Part shown: piece by piece, positions 38,199 through 50,976 of the stretch | How the letters are laid out: the number at the start of each line of letters is the position of its first letter | How positions within the stretch are numbered: position 1 is the stretch's first letter | Assembly: GCA_003864495.1 (NCBI GenBank) | Contig: ML133498.1 | Location: 2,647,839-2,711,838 of the forward strand | DNA: 64,000 nucleotides | DNA from: Nemopilema nomurai | Lineage: Eukaryota; Cnidaria; Scyphozoa; Rhizostomeae; Rhizostomatidae | Direction: 5' to 3' | Translations under genes and position numbers: made by a program | The notes under the pieces: model-generated | What the model was told of the DNA's origin: nothing | Databases searched by the model: none | Seen by the model: the letters and a program-made list of their open reading frames with translations, nothing else

Positions 38199-41100
38199 GC
38201 CCAAGCGAGTCATCGCCAAACGCAGATCTCTGACCAGACGATGGGTAACCCTGCAGAGCTGAGAACGGTCGCTGTTGCGATGACAACAACTGTTGTGGCG
38301 GCTGTATGGGCTGCATCTGATGAGGCTGGTAGTGGCCACTTTGCGTCGCCGTGTTTTGATAGAGCTGTTGCTGTTGTTGTTGTTGGATCTGCGACTGTCG
38401 AGCCGCATCGATTCTGTCCACCAGGCGACCGGAAGGCAGCACTTCCCCGCGCTTTATTATCTCCAGGGCCGCGCTGACGTTTCCTAGGCCAAAGGAATAG
38501 ATGTTTTCAGCAAATTCCCGTATGTATCATGACCCGTAAACGAACAATGAGACACTCGTGTCATAGAGCTGGGCTTACGGTTCTCATTGCAGTGTGCTCT
38601 TTGGTTTAAAAAGAATCTTCCAACTTCATGTCAATACAGAATGTCAATACCAAAAATAAAGAGACTCAATGAACGTCTAGTCAATTATATGCACCCACAG
38701 CTGGCAAGCTGATGACATTTATTGACAATTGAAAACATTTGACTACCATAGTTGCGGTTGGGTTTGCACTTACCAGATTGCAGCTCAATGTAGGCAGAGA
38801 GCAAAATTGCATGGGTAGAGATAAATTCTGGAATTTTTGAATTCGCAAGCTACAACAAAGAGGGGCAAATTAATTTTGGCGACTAAATTTGAGTAATAGC
38901 AAATGAAAACATTATTTATGAACAAAGTTTTTAGGGAAATTTTTTCAAACAACATTAGAAAAATTTGCAAATATTTTGCAATGTCCATATCAGTTTTAGC
39001 TTAGTACTTCTTTGCCTGTGTAAACGAGGCTGGAAGGATACAAGGACCCACCTGTTGAAGCATTCGCTTTGCCTTTTCAAAGTCGCTGCGGAGGCTGCAA
39101 GCACAGGCTAGATTAAGGTACATCACGGCACGAGCCTCCTGCGCATTGCCCGGGAAGAAGTCTTTCGTTTGTTCTGCGGATTTAAGAAACACTGAAAATT
39201 ATTTCTGCAACAGTTCAATGTTTTTTAACAGGCAGTGTTTTTTGTTAGCAAAGCTAACGAAGGGAGAAAAATTGCTTTTTACCATCATTTGACCCTAAAC
39301 ATTATAAAGACGAATACCTAAGTTAAGAACAATTTCACGCGTTGACCTAAGAAAAAATGTTGGATGGAAAAAGACCAATAGTTATCACAGATAGAGAGAG
39401 AAGAACCTTTTGCAAAGTTAAAAAGATACTTCGACAAATAAACTCGATGATAGCTAAACAAAGTACCTTTTCTGTTTTCTGATATATTGGATTCAATAGA
39501 TGTAGAAATGTCAGTTATTTTTTCAGGAGACAACTCAGTGATGGCTTCTGAAATTCTGTCCAGTTTTATTAACGACTCTGCTGCGTATAAATGCCCCAGA
39601 TATCTAGAATAAAAAGCGACAAGGAACGAACTTTAACGCAAATGAAATACAAAATTATTTAACAAATAGTTGTATTGCCGCCATTATGATTTTGAAGCCA
39701 ATGACGCCATTCCAAGAACTCCTCTGAAGACAAGGTGGCCGATCTCTTATTGGTGTTCGAAAATAATCATGGCAGATGGCACTGAAGGTCAAATGGCGGC
39801 TTGTGCAATCTTCATATCGTATGCTATGGAAAAAGAACCGGTTTGCAGGAATGACTTTATCTTTCGAACAACTCAGGAGACCATTACCAAAAGGCTATTA
39901 CCAGGATACCATTACTACCATTACTTATTATGAAGATAAACGTTACATGTTTGTTAACAATAGATGAAGAAAAACATGTTTTGGACTTACCTGTAAGCAC
40001 CTGGCAACATTGACTGGGCAAGTAGCTCCCTGGCATAGTCTAGAGACTTGACGTGGTCACCGAGGCCAAGAGAAATGTATGCACGGCACGCGATGACCGA
40101 TAACCTGAAAAGCATATGGGACGGATTAGGATGATTGGAACGAAAGATACTCAAGACTCTAAATGACAGTAAATATTATCAAACAAGCTTGAAAATGCCT
40201 GATGCGAAAGCATTGAACTGGGTAATTCGGTTTCCAAAGTGCAAGGTTCAAGCAGATACTAGAGGTTAAGGGTCAAGGGTCTAAGCTAATAGATGTTCTA
40301 GGATGTAATAGGTTTCTGAAAAAATATAGTAACGGTTATGCAAAAATCAATAGGCACCTCATTTTATGGAGCTCTTGAATAGATATTGGTTCGCCAGGCA
40401 AATCTTTGGCTAGATGTGCACCAAGAGCGTACGACTTTCTAGAATGAGAAACAAACAAAACTGTAAGTGAATTGTTTAAGAAGCAATGGAGTGTGTTTCG
40501 TGAATTAATAATGATTCCACCGTTGCAGATGGATTAGAATCGCACACTTGTATATGATTCAACCAGCAAATTCGGCCAGGTTCGTCACAGGGCTACGGTA
40601 GCTATAAGGTCATGACCTAGCTTGGTAGTAAGGTTAGGGTCCTTCCAAACAATGAATCATTCGCACGTGTAGTGGACGACGGTTACCATGCTTTGATCCC
40701 ATGCTTAAGACTGGCAAAACTGTAATGTCATCTCCCTTCTTGCCTACTAAATTTTGGAATTGGAGGAGTTCAAGCTTCGCTGCACAGTTCTTGGCCAAAC
40801 CACACTACGTTTGACCACAGGAAAATCAAAGACCTTGAGCGCTAGCAATCGATAGCAGTATTGGCTGCATTATTCAAATGACTGTGAAGGCTTACTCCTT
40901 TTCTTTCTCTGCGCCCTCGGCGTGTATGGATGCTGCCAGCTGCCGGAAGGCCTCGTCGACGTCCGCTGCCTTTGGCAACAGTTTCATTGCATTCGACAGA
41001 CAAATACTCCCGAATTCTATCGTCGGAGCCGGCATTGCGGATGACTGACTTTCATGCCTAAAACAGGAACATCAAAGAACCTGATTTGAAACGTATGAAG

Positions 41101-44100
41101 AATAACTGAAAAGCCAAACAACTATCAGTATTCAATGTCAAAGCAGCAAAGCATAAAGAGAAAATAATGTTTATCACTAGCGTTGCAATTTTCTTTAGCA
41201 ACATCAATGTGGGTTTTGGCCTGATGGCATTTCTTCGCCCGGTGACCTTTTCGTAGCCTGACCACGCCATGAATACCTGGTGACCCTAAATGACCTTTGT
41301 ACCTTGTGGTGACCTTGCGACCTTATGATAACCTGGCGATCTTGTGGAAACTTAACGATACAGTAACGCATTGGAAATATCCAAATAGTTTCAAGTCTCA
41401 ATGGCTTATTTAAGTCTAAATCCCCACTAGAAGACAAAAACGCTACTAGAACTATATCCATTTTAAACCAGTCTCAAAATATTTCTGAATGCATACATAA
41501 CAGATCAAATCAGGGAAGGGAATTCGGATGCCCTAAGCTAGTAACTGTTGCTAGTTATTCTATCAACGGACGGCCGATACAAGGGTTCTAGGATGAAGGA
41601 GGAATCCGAACCTTGTACATCTTTGTTACATCTCATGCAGTTTTCGACCCGCAACCGGCTATGAATTCAGTGATTTCCAAAGTTTAAGGAGTTTCGGATA
41701 AAAAATGAAACTACTGTTTTTCTGTAAAGTTTTATATGTTTTAGTATAATGAACTAGGAGTTTACCTGTGTATCTTATTGACGTCATGTACTGGAGACAG
41801 GACTACCTTTCTGTGCATACCAGCTCCAATGACACCCCGAACGTAGTTGCTTTTCTTGACGGGACTTCGGATAATGTCTCTTTGGAACTGTTGAAAAATG
41901 AGGCAATTAGATACATCCAAACTTACTGGATTTCTCTTATCTATAAAATTTACATTGATGTATGTCCATTTTAGGAATCAAAATAAAATTTATGCTTTTT
42001 TCCACTGCAAAAGTCGAATGAACCAATAGATGTAGCCACGTTAGACTCGATGACGATAGAACAAAGCGATGAAAATTCTTGCTCTTTTTTGACTATAGTT
42101 AATTTGCTTCATATACTTTATATCAGTGTCAATGCAAAGCAGCATCGTTGTTTCAAATACCCCAAGTCGCATAAGCCGCTCATGACCTGCATATATTTGT
42201 TGACTCGTTAAACAGAAACTTCAACTACATTATAGAGAGGATATCGGCTTGAAGGACAATCCTCATTGCGAGCCAGGCGATCTTCTCTCTGTCTGAAATG
42301 GTTCGACAAAAGGCAGAAAAATCTTCCATCCTCACCTGTTGATGGACCATGATACAAGACTCGGCCAATCGCAGCCAGAATCGTGGGTGACATTCAAACA
42401 GGTCATTGGACTCCATGAAGGAATCGAACGCGGCCACGGGCCTTCCTGCGAACAACAACTGCACCCCCATGTTGTACATGATCTCACTCCTCTTGTTCAT
42501 TGCCAGCGTCTGAAGGGGCCTACCAGATAGCTGATGGTCTATGGTGCAGAGTTTTACGCATTTAGCTCTTGACCAAAGGGTGCAATTCGTGTTGACACCG
42601 CAAAAATTGTGCTTCAAAGGTTGGTAAGAAACACTCAAAAGGTCAAAAGATAGAAACAAAGGTCAAACATTCAAAAGCATCAAAGGTCAAACATTCAACT
42701 TACTTTTTTCGATTGGTGGTAAGCTCCTAACTGCTACAATATTCTCTTCCAATGCCTTGCGGGCATAGAATATGCCAAGATTGTATTTTTTTAATTTGAA
42801 ATGAATACAGCTCATGTTGTTGTAGTACAGGGTGACCAGCGACTGTCCTCTACTTGCCACTTTTGTCTGGAGTGGCATACTGTTCAGCAACTTGATTGAT
42901 TTTGGGTAGTTTTCTCGTGTGTACTCATAATTGCTTTTCAAAAATAGGGCATCCGAGTTCTACAAGACATGAATTGAATCCCTTATGAATTTAAAGAAAC
43001 ATATGCACATTTTTTGTACTAGAACTTGGTATGCATATTTTTGTGACTAGCGTGCTTATGCAAAAAGATTGTTGCTACTGAGTTGATACTGTGATCTGTC
43101 TTCTTTGAAATTCTCACAGAATGACTTCAAGATGGGGTTGCTCATAGGAAGCAACATGGCATTAATGTCACAAAACAAGCAAAGTTCTTGTCCCTTCACA
43201 TGGAACTTCATTATCTACGCTTGGGCAAGGAAGAGGTTGGGGTACTATTACTTTGATATTAAGAATAGATGTTTACTAAATTATTCACAAACACTGTAGC
43301 TCCTAACGCCAACACAGTCTCATTGTTATAAGGTTTCCAGAACCATCTTTTTAACAATTCCAGCAGCAGTGGACTTGAATTTGGCAGGATCCACATATGG
43401 TAGCATTATTCATATCTTTATATCATATGGTGTGATTTAAACCATACAAGATGTCTAAATAAATTTGAATTTTTAAGAAAATACAAACATAAACAAGTCA
43501 ATACATAAACACTTACATTGGCATTCATGTTTAGAACTGACTTGATTTCCCGCTTGCACTCCTTCAAAGCCTTCCGAATCAAAAACATCCTTGCTTTTGC
43601 CTACAAAAATGACTATAATAAACTAAACTCTGATCTTCAATCAGGATTTACAATATTTAGCATTAGAAGGGTGAAGATCTGTCCTTTCAAATAAAAATTC
43701 AATGATATTTTGAGAAAATTATGACATTCTATGATATAAAGAACAAGTTAAAAACAATTTGATTGTTAATGCCAAAGAGATCCCACATCTTCAGAATCTC
43801 AGCACTCTCAGTATAGATTTTATAAAAGATTTCAAAAACAGTTTACCATAGAGAGCTGTGTTCTGTATTCTTCTGGCAATTCCTTGCCTGTTGTAGATTG
43901 AGAAACAGGGTGGTTTTTGTCATTATCATGATGCTGTTTGGTTTCATTTGACTGAAGATGACTGAATGTTTTTGGGGCAAATAAAACATCTTCTACATAC
44001 TTCAGCATTCCATGTGCTTGGTCAGTCTGAAATGAATTATAGCATTTAATGTAGCAGCTTTGGTGTAAAACTACCCTGATGCAAGTTTAAATACTGATAT

Positions 44101-45852
44101 AATGTATAACATAATGTAATTAAAGAAAACTTTACAGAATACTGAAAAGCATGGTTACCTTGAATGTTGTCAAGTACAGTTCAATGAGAAAGAAGCAGAC
44201 TTTAATAGCAAGGTGATCATCTAAAAAGAGAACAATTTGAATTAAATGCTTTCGGGATTGTAACATAAAAAAATGCATGCAGAGAAGCATCAATTTCATT
44301 CAGTCTGTAATTGGCTACTTAATTACAAAATGTAGTTGTGTGTATATGATCTATAGTGTCAAGATGGTTTTCATCCAATTTGATCTAAACAGTTTACATC
44401 TGAAATCCAACTATATATAATTGCCTTTTTATAGATATTATATATAACTTTTAGATTATCATAAACACACTTTTAAATATCACTCCTTGACTAAAAACAG
44501 TTCTAAACCTATTTGCTGTCTGCTTTAAATTGCATCATGTTCCATATTGTCATTTTATACAATAATCTTGGGATGTAATGGAATTCTTCTCTTTGTTGTA
44601 CTGTATGTGCCTAACATAAATTAATGGCTGAAAAAGGAATGAGAATTGTCCAGATGACTTTGACCAGTCGAAGTGGCAAAAATGCAGAACTGTATTGAGT
44701 TTGAACCAACTACTAAAGCAGACACCTACCCAGTGGCTCTATGATTTTGAAAAGTTTTTCAATGATATTAATTGCAATCTTTGGCTGTTTGAGCTGAAAG
44801 AAATATGCAAAATTCCCTTCATTACACCTAGAATCTTTGCAAAAATTAAATTTTGCCCTCAGAAAGTTATGATAAGAAAGCAATTCAAGATGTTTTCAAA
44901 TACTTTTCCCATATGCTAGAAATTGCTATAAAATAAAAGTACTGCTGAAGGAATATATATAAGAATATACATCAGTCAATCAATCAGTCAATCAATCAAT
45001 CATTACAATCAATCAATCAATCAATCATTACAATCAATCAATCAACTAATCCAGATATATTAGAAACAAAAGCTTACATGGTAGTGAATGATTCCTTCAT
45101 TGTATAAAAGGAAACAAAGGGACAGGTTCTCTAGCTCATCATTTGTACTTCCAGCTGCTTGTGATAGCTGCAGGAAAATAGATAATTATAGAAACAATGT
45201 TTAAAATTATTGGTAAAAATAGAAATTTGTTAACTGATTGACAGTATTTTTAACCATGAAGGCTAAAGTGGGCATTAAGGGGTGAAAATTTAGGAGGGGG
45301 ATGGAGTTACTAAAAAAAATGAAACAAATGACAATGTTTTGTTGAAAAACAATAGCAATAGTTATAAACAATAGCATTGTTCCCACAAAAAAAGATGCCC
45401 AAAATTAGGTGTCCTTAGTAGCTCTTCTTCTGGTTGACATGGTCGTCTTCTGGCCATAATGTTTCATGCAGATTGAAGAGCAAAGCCTGCATACATCTTC
45501 ACATTTAATGCAACATTTTTTTAAAATTAGGTTCTAGACAACACGCCTTATGTTACTGACATGACCTAGAGAATGAGACAGAAGTTCATCATTTACTTAG
45601 TTATACCTGCTTTTTTGAAACTCCGATTTGTTTTCGTAGCTCATCTGTCTTACAAAAATTTGATTGATAGAACTCTGTAATAACCCTGTTTAATAAAATC
45701 CTAGAATCGCTTGGTCTCAGTTCAGAGAGTTTCTTGAGAAGACCAAGACATTCATCAAAATTGAAACTCTTGAATTCATTCAATGCCTGACTTGATAGTT
45801 GCTTTTCTTGCTCACTATCAGAAGATGCATTGTCTTTTGTTTGATCAGACAT
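38179..45852 (-). CDS. CNOT10: CNOT10, CCR4-NOT transcription complex subunit 10
   Basis: Cytoplasmic TPR-type subunit that pairs with CNOT11 on the CNOT1 N-terminus in the CCR4-NOT deadenylase. Exons in transcript order: 45607-45852, 45078-45167, 44730-44793, 44159-44220, 43847-44026, 43517-43600, 42704-42959, 42336-42538, 41766-41887, 40896-41057, 40358-40438, 39991-40104, 39467-39603, 39052-39191, 38774-38849, 38179-38483. The sum is 2322 nt, 773 aa (human 744). All introns are GT-AG with matching phases. Conserved helices include [72 protein letters not shown] and [19 protein letters not shown]. The C-terminal exon adds a Gln-rich tail with a seven-Gln run near residue 706, longer than I expect from vertebrates. 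A short upstream ORF overlaps the start codon. The gene is convergent with TMEM161. Confidence 0.96.
44972..45048. repeat. TCAA microsatellite
   Basis: Tetranucleotide runs of ATCA/TCAA, interrupted twice by ATTACA, in CNOT10 intron 2. Confidence 0.9.
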
Positions 45853-45883
45853 TTTGATCCACTGATACAGCTTTGTTCACCAT
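45845..45883 (-). promoter_or_regulatory. Upstream ORF overlapping the CNOT10 start
   Basis: A 12-codon frame ([12 protein letters not shown]) starts 31 bases before the CNOT10 ATG and ends in a TGA that lies just inside the CNOT10 coding region. If the mRNA includes it, initiation there would compete with the main start. A TTGTAG acceptor-like site about 13 bases further upstream (near 45896) suggests a 5' UTR intron. The role is inferred only. Confidence 0.4.
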
Positions 45884-46727
45884 TGATGCTAACACCTACA
45901 ACAAATCAAGCTCTTTCACAGAAACTAATTTAGGAAGAAATCAAATAATCAAATTTTTCATTTAACAATCGTATTTAACAAGAAATCAAATAAGCATGTA
46001 CCTACAGACATATACATGCCTTGGTGTCGATTAGAATAAACTCTTTTACAAATACTTACATTTGAGGCTGTAAATTGTCACAAAAAAGAATATGTTTTAG
46101 TAAACCCTGTTGATAAGACGAGTTATTTTAAGGGAGTGTCTTAATTAAGGATTTCTCGCATAAGAACGGGGTCAGTTGTTAAGTGTGAAGTGCACAAATT
46201 CAACATAAAAAGCTACTCATATGATGACTGATTTTACTGAGTAGTCTTGGTCCCATGAGCTGTTTGTCATTCTAAAGAATTATACGTCGGCTAACTGAAA
46301 TTTTCCTTAATGTTTCCCAACAGTTTGGGACAAATTAAGCAAACGGAACCAATCGTATATTTATTTTCTTTTTATTCTACTTTTATTAAATCAAACTCAG
46401 CATAACAGCGTGAAGGTAACAGCAGTAATTGTTCTCTAAAAATCAACTTACAATATAAAGAAACTTCGACTTAAAGAAGCAAGAGAATCTTTAAGAAAAA
46501 ATGTTGCTAGCTATAGTTCGATCATTATGCTCACAAAATCCTGGCTGCTACAACTTTCCACGAGAACCATAAAAACATTTAGGCCCCCAGCCTCGATTTC
46601 AGGATTGCCGCATCCCGTGGTCCTTTGTTGTTAATTTCCTACTTCCACGAAAAAGGAGGCAGACTGTTGCGTCTTTTGCAAGTTGGCTGGAAAGGTGAGA
46701 GCTACTTAAAATAATTACGTTTAAGTT
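45884..46727. other. Head-to-head spacer between CNOT10 and the mucin-like gene
   Basis: AT-rich spacer with no coding frame I can support. It should carry the CNOT10 promoter and perhaps a bidirectional one. A GGAAAG/GTGAGA donor-like site at about 46695 could end a non-coding 5' exon of the plus-strand gene. Confidence 0.4.
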
Positions 46728-48765
46728 ATGTTTCAGAGCGATTTATATTTACTTTTTGTCGGTAAAAATAACCTTTCTTTTAGAGCTAGATACTTGTTTA
46801 TGGATATCGATTTTGTATGGAGAAAGTTCCTGGTGAGCTGGATTTTTGTCAGGGTCAATGACGTAATTATTGTGAAATAAGCTAATCATAATTTACGTTT
46901 CAAAAACGTGTTTTATTTGTAAGATATTTGTTGTATGCCTTATTAACGTGTGATTCCATATCTCTCATAAGGTATGTTAAACTTTGCACAGACATAATAA
47001 ACAAAGTAAACGCATGTCGTTTTATCGGTCTACATTTTTGCAACATGACTTGTAATGAGCGGGCAGAGCTCAAGAATGCCATCTTACAGCAACAGGCTTG
47101 GCAAATATTTGTGATATAGATAAATCTCATATAAAATTGATTTTCATTTAGAGACGCTATATAAATTTGAAAACCTTTTGTCCATTCAACTATTTCATTT
47201 CAACTTTGCAAATCTATTATTCAGAAGCATGTTTTCCACATTTTTCTCCCACAACTCCAACTGCAGAATATTCATTTTGAAAATGTGTTACATCTCCATT
47301 TAATAGCACTTTTGGCTTGGCTTATTTTCTTTGTGCTATTCAAAATCCACTTATTTTCTTACAGATCATTTCACATTACAGATTTTCTGGGTAACTTTAA
47401 TGTGACTGGGAGAAAAACTCAGAATGATGACTCCATTGGGCTTGATGGGCATTTTTCTACTTCAGATGAGTGGTATGTATATGCTTAGTATATGTTTCAA
47501 TGCATAATGCCTCATTCAGGCTCATCTCTGTACCTTGGCACCTGTTTGTTATTTCATGAAGCACATGTTTTGGAGTCTGGAAACGTGAACAAGGCATTGG
47601 TTTTTTAGAGAATGCAAGAGAATATTTTCTAAAATGATTTACTTGAACACATTGAAGAAGACTTCTAGATTATTGCATGTTTTCTAAATTGAAAGATGTT
47701 TTGTTCTGCATTCAGGAGCATGGGCTGAGTCTTCTACAGTACAAGTTAATGTGCCATCTTCAAGCATTTCCCCATCTTCAAGTGCATTAATGCCAACATT
47801 CAGCTCTTCAGAGATTGAGCCCTTCTTCAGCTCGGAATATTCTCCAGAAATGTCTACAGTATCACCAACAGAAAGTGAATCTCCATCAATGGTGTCAAGT
47901 ACTGAACCAATCCCAGGGTCAACATCTTCCATAATTCAGAGTTCTAAAAGCCAACCAACATCATCTTTTATACCAACCCCCAGACCAAGTGTTACTCCAG
48001 AAAAAGGTTTGTTATGATTCAAATTCAGTTTTTGTTAAGCTTACCAATGCAATTGTATGTGCATTTTTCATGTGAGGGAAATATGAGAGGAACAACCACC
48101 ATGCCATTAATCTATTATCTCTTTTGATTCTTTTTAATACCCACATCCCTATATTTGATTGATTGATGACTGATGAAACCCACAAGAAACTTTTACCCTA
48201 GGTGACATCATGTACTAAAAGTGGATAAAATGGCATACCTTAATTATTATGTTACATGAGGGTCAAAAAAGAGCTGTAAGGGCAGTCTTTGTAATATGAA
48301 AATAGGCAGTGTGCGGCATTTTGCACGCCTTGATTACTTTGCGCGATGCGATCCCCTTTTTATTGGTTGTTTCTCATTCAAAACATAAGCAATTTTAAAA
48401 AATTTTTGTGGCAAATTCTTTGTTTTTCGCGTGCAATGATTAGCACGCCTCATATTACAAAGACTGTAAGGGCAGAGATTAGATTATGAAAAATGAATGA
48501 TCAAATTACAAGCAATTTCAATTTCACACTCTTTAGTTAATCTGCCTTTTTCTATTCCATTTTGATGGTGAATGAAACACTCTTTTTTTAAGTTATTGTG
48601 GTCAAATGTGGTGAAGAATGCAAAGCTTTGAAGAGACGTCTCTATGCTGCATCAGTATTTGCTATTCTATTTAGCTTCACTTCACTGGTCTTCATTTTCT
48701 TGCTTTGCCGCCAATGCAGAATTTCAAAGGAGTACAATGACCCTGCACTCTCACGTCTTATATAA
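46728..48765 (+). CDS. Unrecognised type I membrane protein with mucin-like ectodomain
   Basis: No family recognised. Two exons are well supported: 47716-48006 and 48593-48765 (TAA stop), joined in phase 1. The first encodes about 90 residues that are mostly Ser, Thr and Pro (for example VPSSSISPSSSALMPTFSSS), as in O-glycosylated stalks. The second has a basic-flanked membrane helix (about AASVFAILFSFTSLVFIFLL) followed by CRQC and a tail of about 20 residues ending ALSRLI. A start exon at 46728-46761 is tentative: it ends in phase 1 before GTAAAA and would give MFQSDLYLLFVGAWAESS, a plausible signal peptide with an AWA cleavage site, and a 165-aa protein. Intron 2 holds a MITE. The gene is head to head with CNOT10. 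Confidence 0.6.
48283..48466. mobile_element. 184-bp MITE with flanking direct repeat
   Basis: The ends CAGTCTTTGTAATATGA and TCATATTACAAAGACTG are perfect inverted repeats. The 12-mer CTGTAAGGGCAG is present at 48274-48285 and again at 48464-48475, so the target duplication is between 6 bp (TAAGGG) and 12 bp. The interior has further inverted GCACGC motifs. It sits in the last intron of the mucin-like gene. Confidence 0.75.
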
Positions 48766-49610
48766 TGGATATTGCACAACAGTCATCACTATTACTGTTT
48801 GGTGAGGACTTTTAATTTTATGCTGCTGCTTTGAAACCCAAACAGACATTGCCAGCTTAATATGTAGCCGGCTGTATTTTAAGAGAAAGATTTTACCTAC
48901 CTTTTAATTGGCCCTGATAAAAGACATGTTTCATTTGCATGTACAAAACTGTACATATAGCTGATTTGCTCTTTATAATTTTGAAGTGTTTCAAAATTAG
49001 AATAGACGTGCTTTTAGTGCTGTTTATTAGTTAAGGGGTTAACTGATTGGCAGTTTAATTATATAACATTTGTGTTTGACTAATTAATGAAGATCACATT
49101 AGCACAGTTTTCAAAATATCCAGTTTTTTCTAATGCTGTGACAATTTGTTTCAAGAAGATATTTATCTTGTTCACTGAATTAATATTCATTGGTTATTTT
49201 GCATCATAGTTCAACTTCAAAAGAATATTATAGCATATTTATCTGTTCTTTTGGTTATCACATCTATAATTTTGCAGCACTCTCATTAAAACAACCACAA
49301 CCAAGCACGCTAAAAAATTTATTTTGTGTGATAAGCTTCCTTTTGAGAAATTTGTTTGCTTTGGTTGGTTTTGCCTTTGTTGGTTATAAATTGCCAATTA
49401 ACAATTTTACTCAATTTTTTTAGCACCTAGTTGCCAATACACCAACCTTATTCCTGATAAAATATACTAAAATGGAGGATGCTATTTATTTATGGAGAAA
49501 AGCAATTATTTTTAAGTCTAACTAGAATTTTTAGTCTCTGAAGAAAGTGAAATAGAATATGAATTAATGAGCCATTCTAGCTGGTTGTGCCATATTAACG
49601 GACACATATG

Positions 49611-49616
49611 AATAAA
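49611..49616 (+). terminator. Candidate polyadenylation signal of the mucin-like gene
   Basis: AATAAA about 850 bases past the stop and directly before the 49-bp minisatellite. Confidence 0.35.
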
Positions 49617-49639
49617 GAAGCAAGCACCCATGGAGATTG

Positions 49640-50070
49640 TTCAATGATGCAGTGATTGATGAAAGTCCACAAGGAAGCAATGATTGCAATGATTGATGCA
49701 GTGATTAGTGAAAGTCCACAAGGAAGCAATGATTGCAATGATTGATGCAGTGATTGATGAAAGTCCACAAGGAAGCAATGATTGCAATGATTGATGCAGT
49801 GATTGATGAAAGTCCACAAGGAAGCAATGATTGCAATGATTGATGCAGTGATTGATGAAAGTCCACAAGGAAGCAATGATTGCAATGATTGATGCAGTGA
49901 TTGATGAAAGTCCACAAGGAAGCAATGATTGCAATGATTGATGCAGTGATTGATGAAAGTCCACAAGGAAGCAATGATTGCAATGATTGATGCAGTGATT
50001 GATGAAAGTCCACAAGGAAGCAATGATTGCAATGAATTGATGCAGTGATTGATGAAAGTCCACAAGGAAG
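49640..50070. repeat. 49-bp minisatellite, about 9 copies
   Basis: The unit contains AAAGTCCACAAGGAAGCAAT and recurs at 49662, 49711, 49760, 49809, 49858, 49907, 49956 and 50005, with a ninth copy after a one-base insertion. Copies are almost identical, so the array is young. Since 49 is not a multiple of three, the long minus-strand frames read the unit in all phases; they are artefacts. Confidence 0.97.
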
Positions 50071-50976
50071 CACCACCAGAATCTCCATGCAGCAAAACAC
50101 AATTTTTCATAGATTTAGGCAAGAAAGCATAAGGACATTTCACTAAATAAAAATGGTACAAGATAATACCAAAAATTCCACTACTTACCTACCTACATAT
50201 CATACATGGAAAATTAAATGAAGTATCCTTACTCACTATTTTCTACTTCTATCATACATACATAAAACAGATCCATGGCTAGTTATCACATCAGTTGGTT
50301 ATCAAAGCTGAGTATACTAATTAAGAAGGAAAAAACCCATAACATAAACAGCTTATAACTATGATTGGGCTTTCAAGATCAAATCAGCTAAAGACCACTT
50401 TTTTCCCTTATTCAATTTTTTCCTTCAGCTAAGTTGAGCAAAATAATTGGTGGATATTACTAATAACATATGACATGCTTACAAAGAACAATGTCTATTT
50501 CAAAGTTTTCAGACCACTGCACCTGATTGCCAAATCTTTCAAGGGGGGGAGTCAGTTTTCAGTATATGCCTCTTAAATGAATCAATCCACACAATTCCTG
50601 GATGGTGCTAGATCTGATACTTGACAATCAGTTAATTGAACACAGGCTACAATTTACACCCTGGATGTTACAAATTGAATAAACACAAAGATTATATTTT
50701 ATTGAAGTTCATAAATCTAACCCAAATTAAAGCAATCAACATTGCCTTGCTTAAAACCCAAGTCAATAATGTAACTCAAATTACGAAACAGGTTGGAAAG
50801 AAACTTGTTCTACATGCCACTTGTTTATATGAATAAAAACCATTTTCCCTGTGCCATGACATACTTGCGTCACCTATCACCTTATCACCACTTTTTCTAA
50901 CTATCACTGCTGTTCAAATTGTTTAAAACAGAAGATGTGATGATTTGCCAAAACTGAAGGAGTTGAAATTGTCCAT
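50071..50976. other. Spacer and CFDP1 3' UTR
   Basis: AT-rich sequence with no supported gene. A minus-strand AATAAA (TTTATT on + at 50698-50703) lies 274 bases past the CFDP1 stop and is the likely polyadenylation signal. Confidence 0.45.

Noticed and set aside
47285..47488. Hydrophobic frame (LIALLAWLIFFVLF) upstream of the mucin-like exon, considered as its signal-peptide exon
   Set aside because: It has no ATG, and none of its downstream GT donors gives the phase 1 junction needed by the exon at 47716.
49595..50161. Three minus-strand frames of 131-188 codons
   Set aside because: All read the same 49-bp minisatellite in rotating phase; no promoter, domain or homology.
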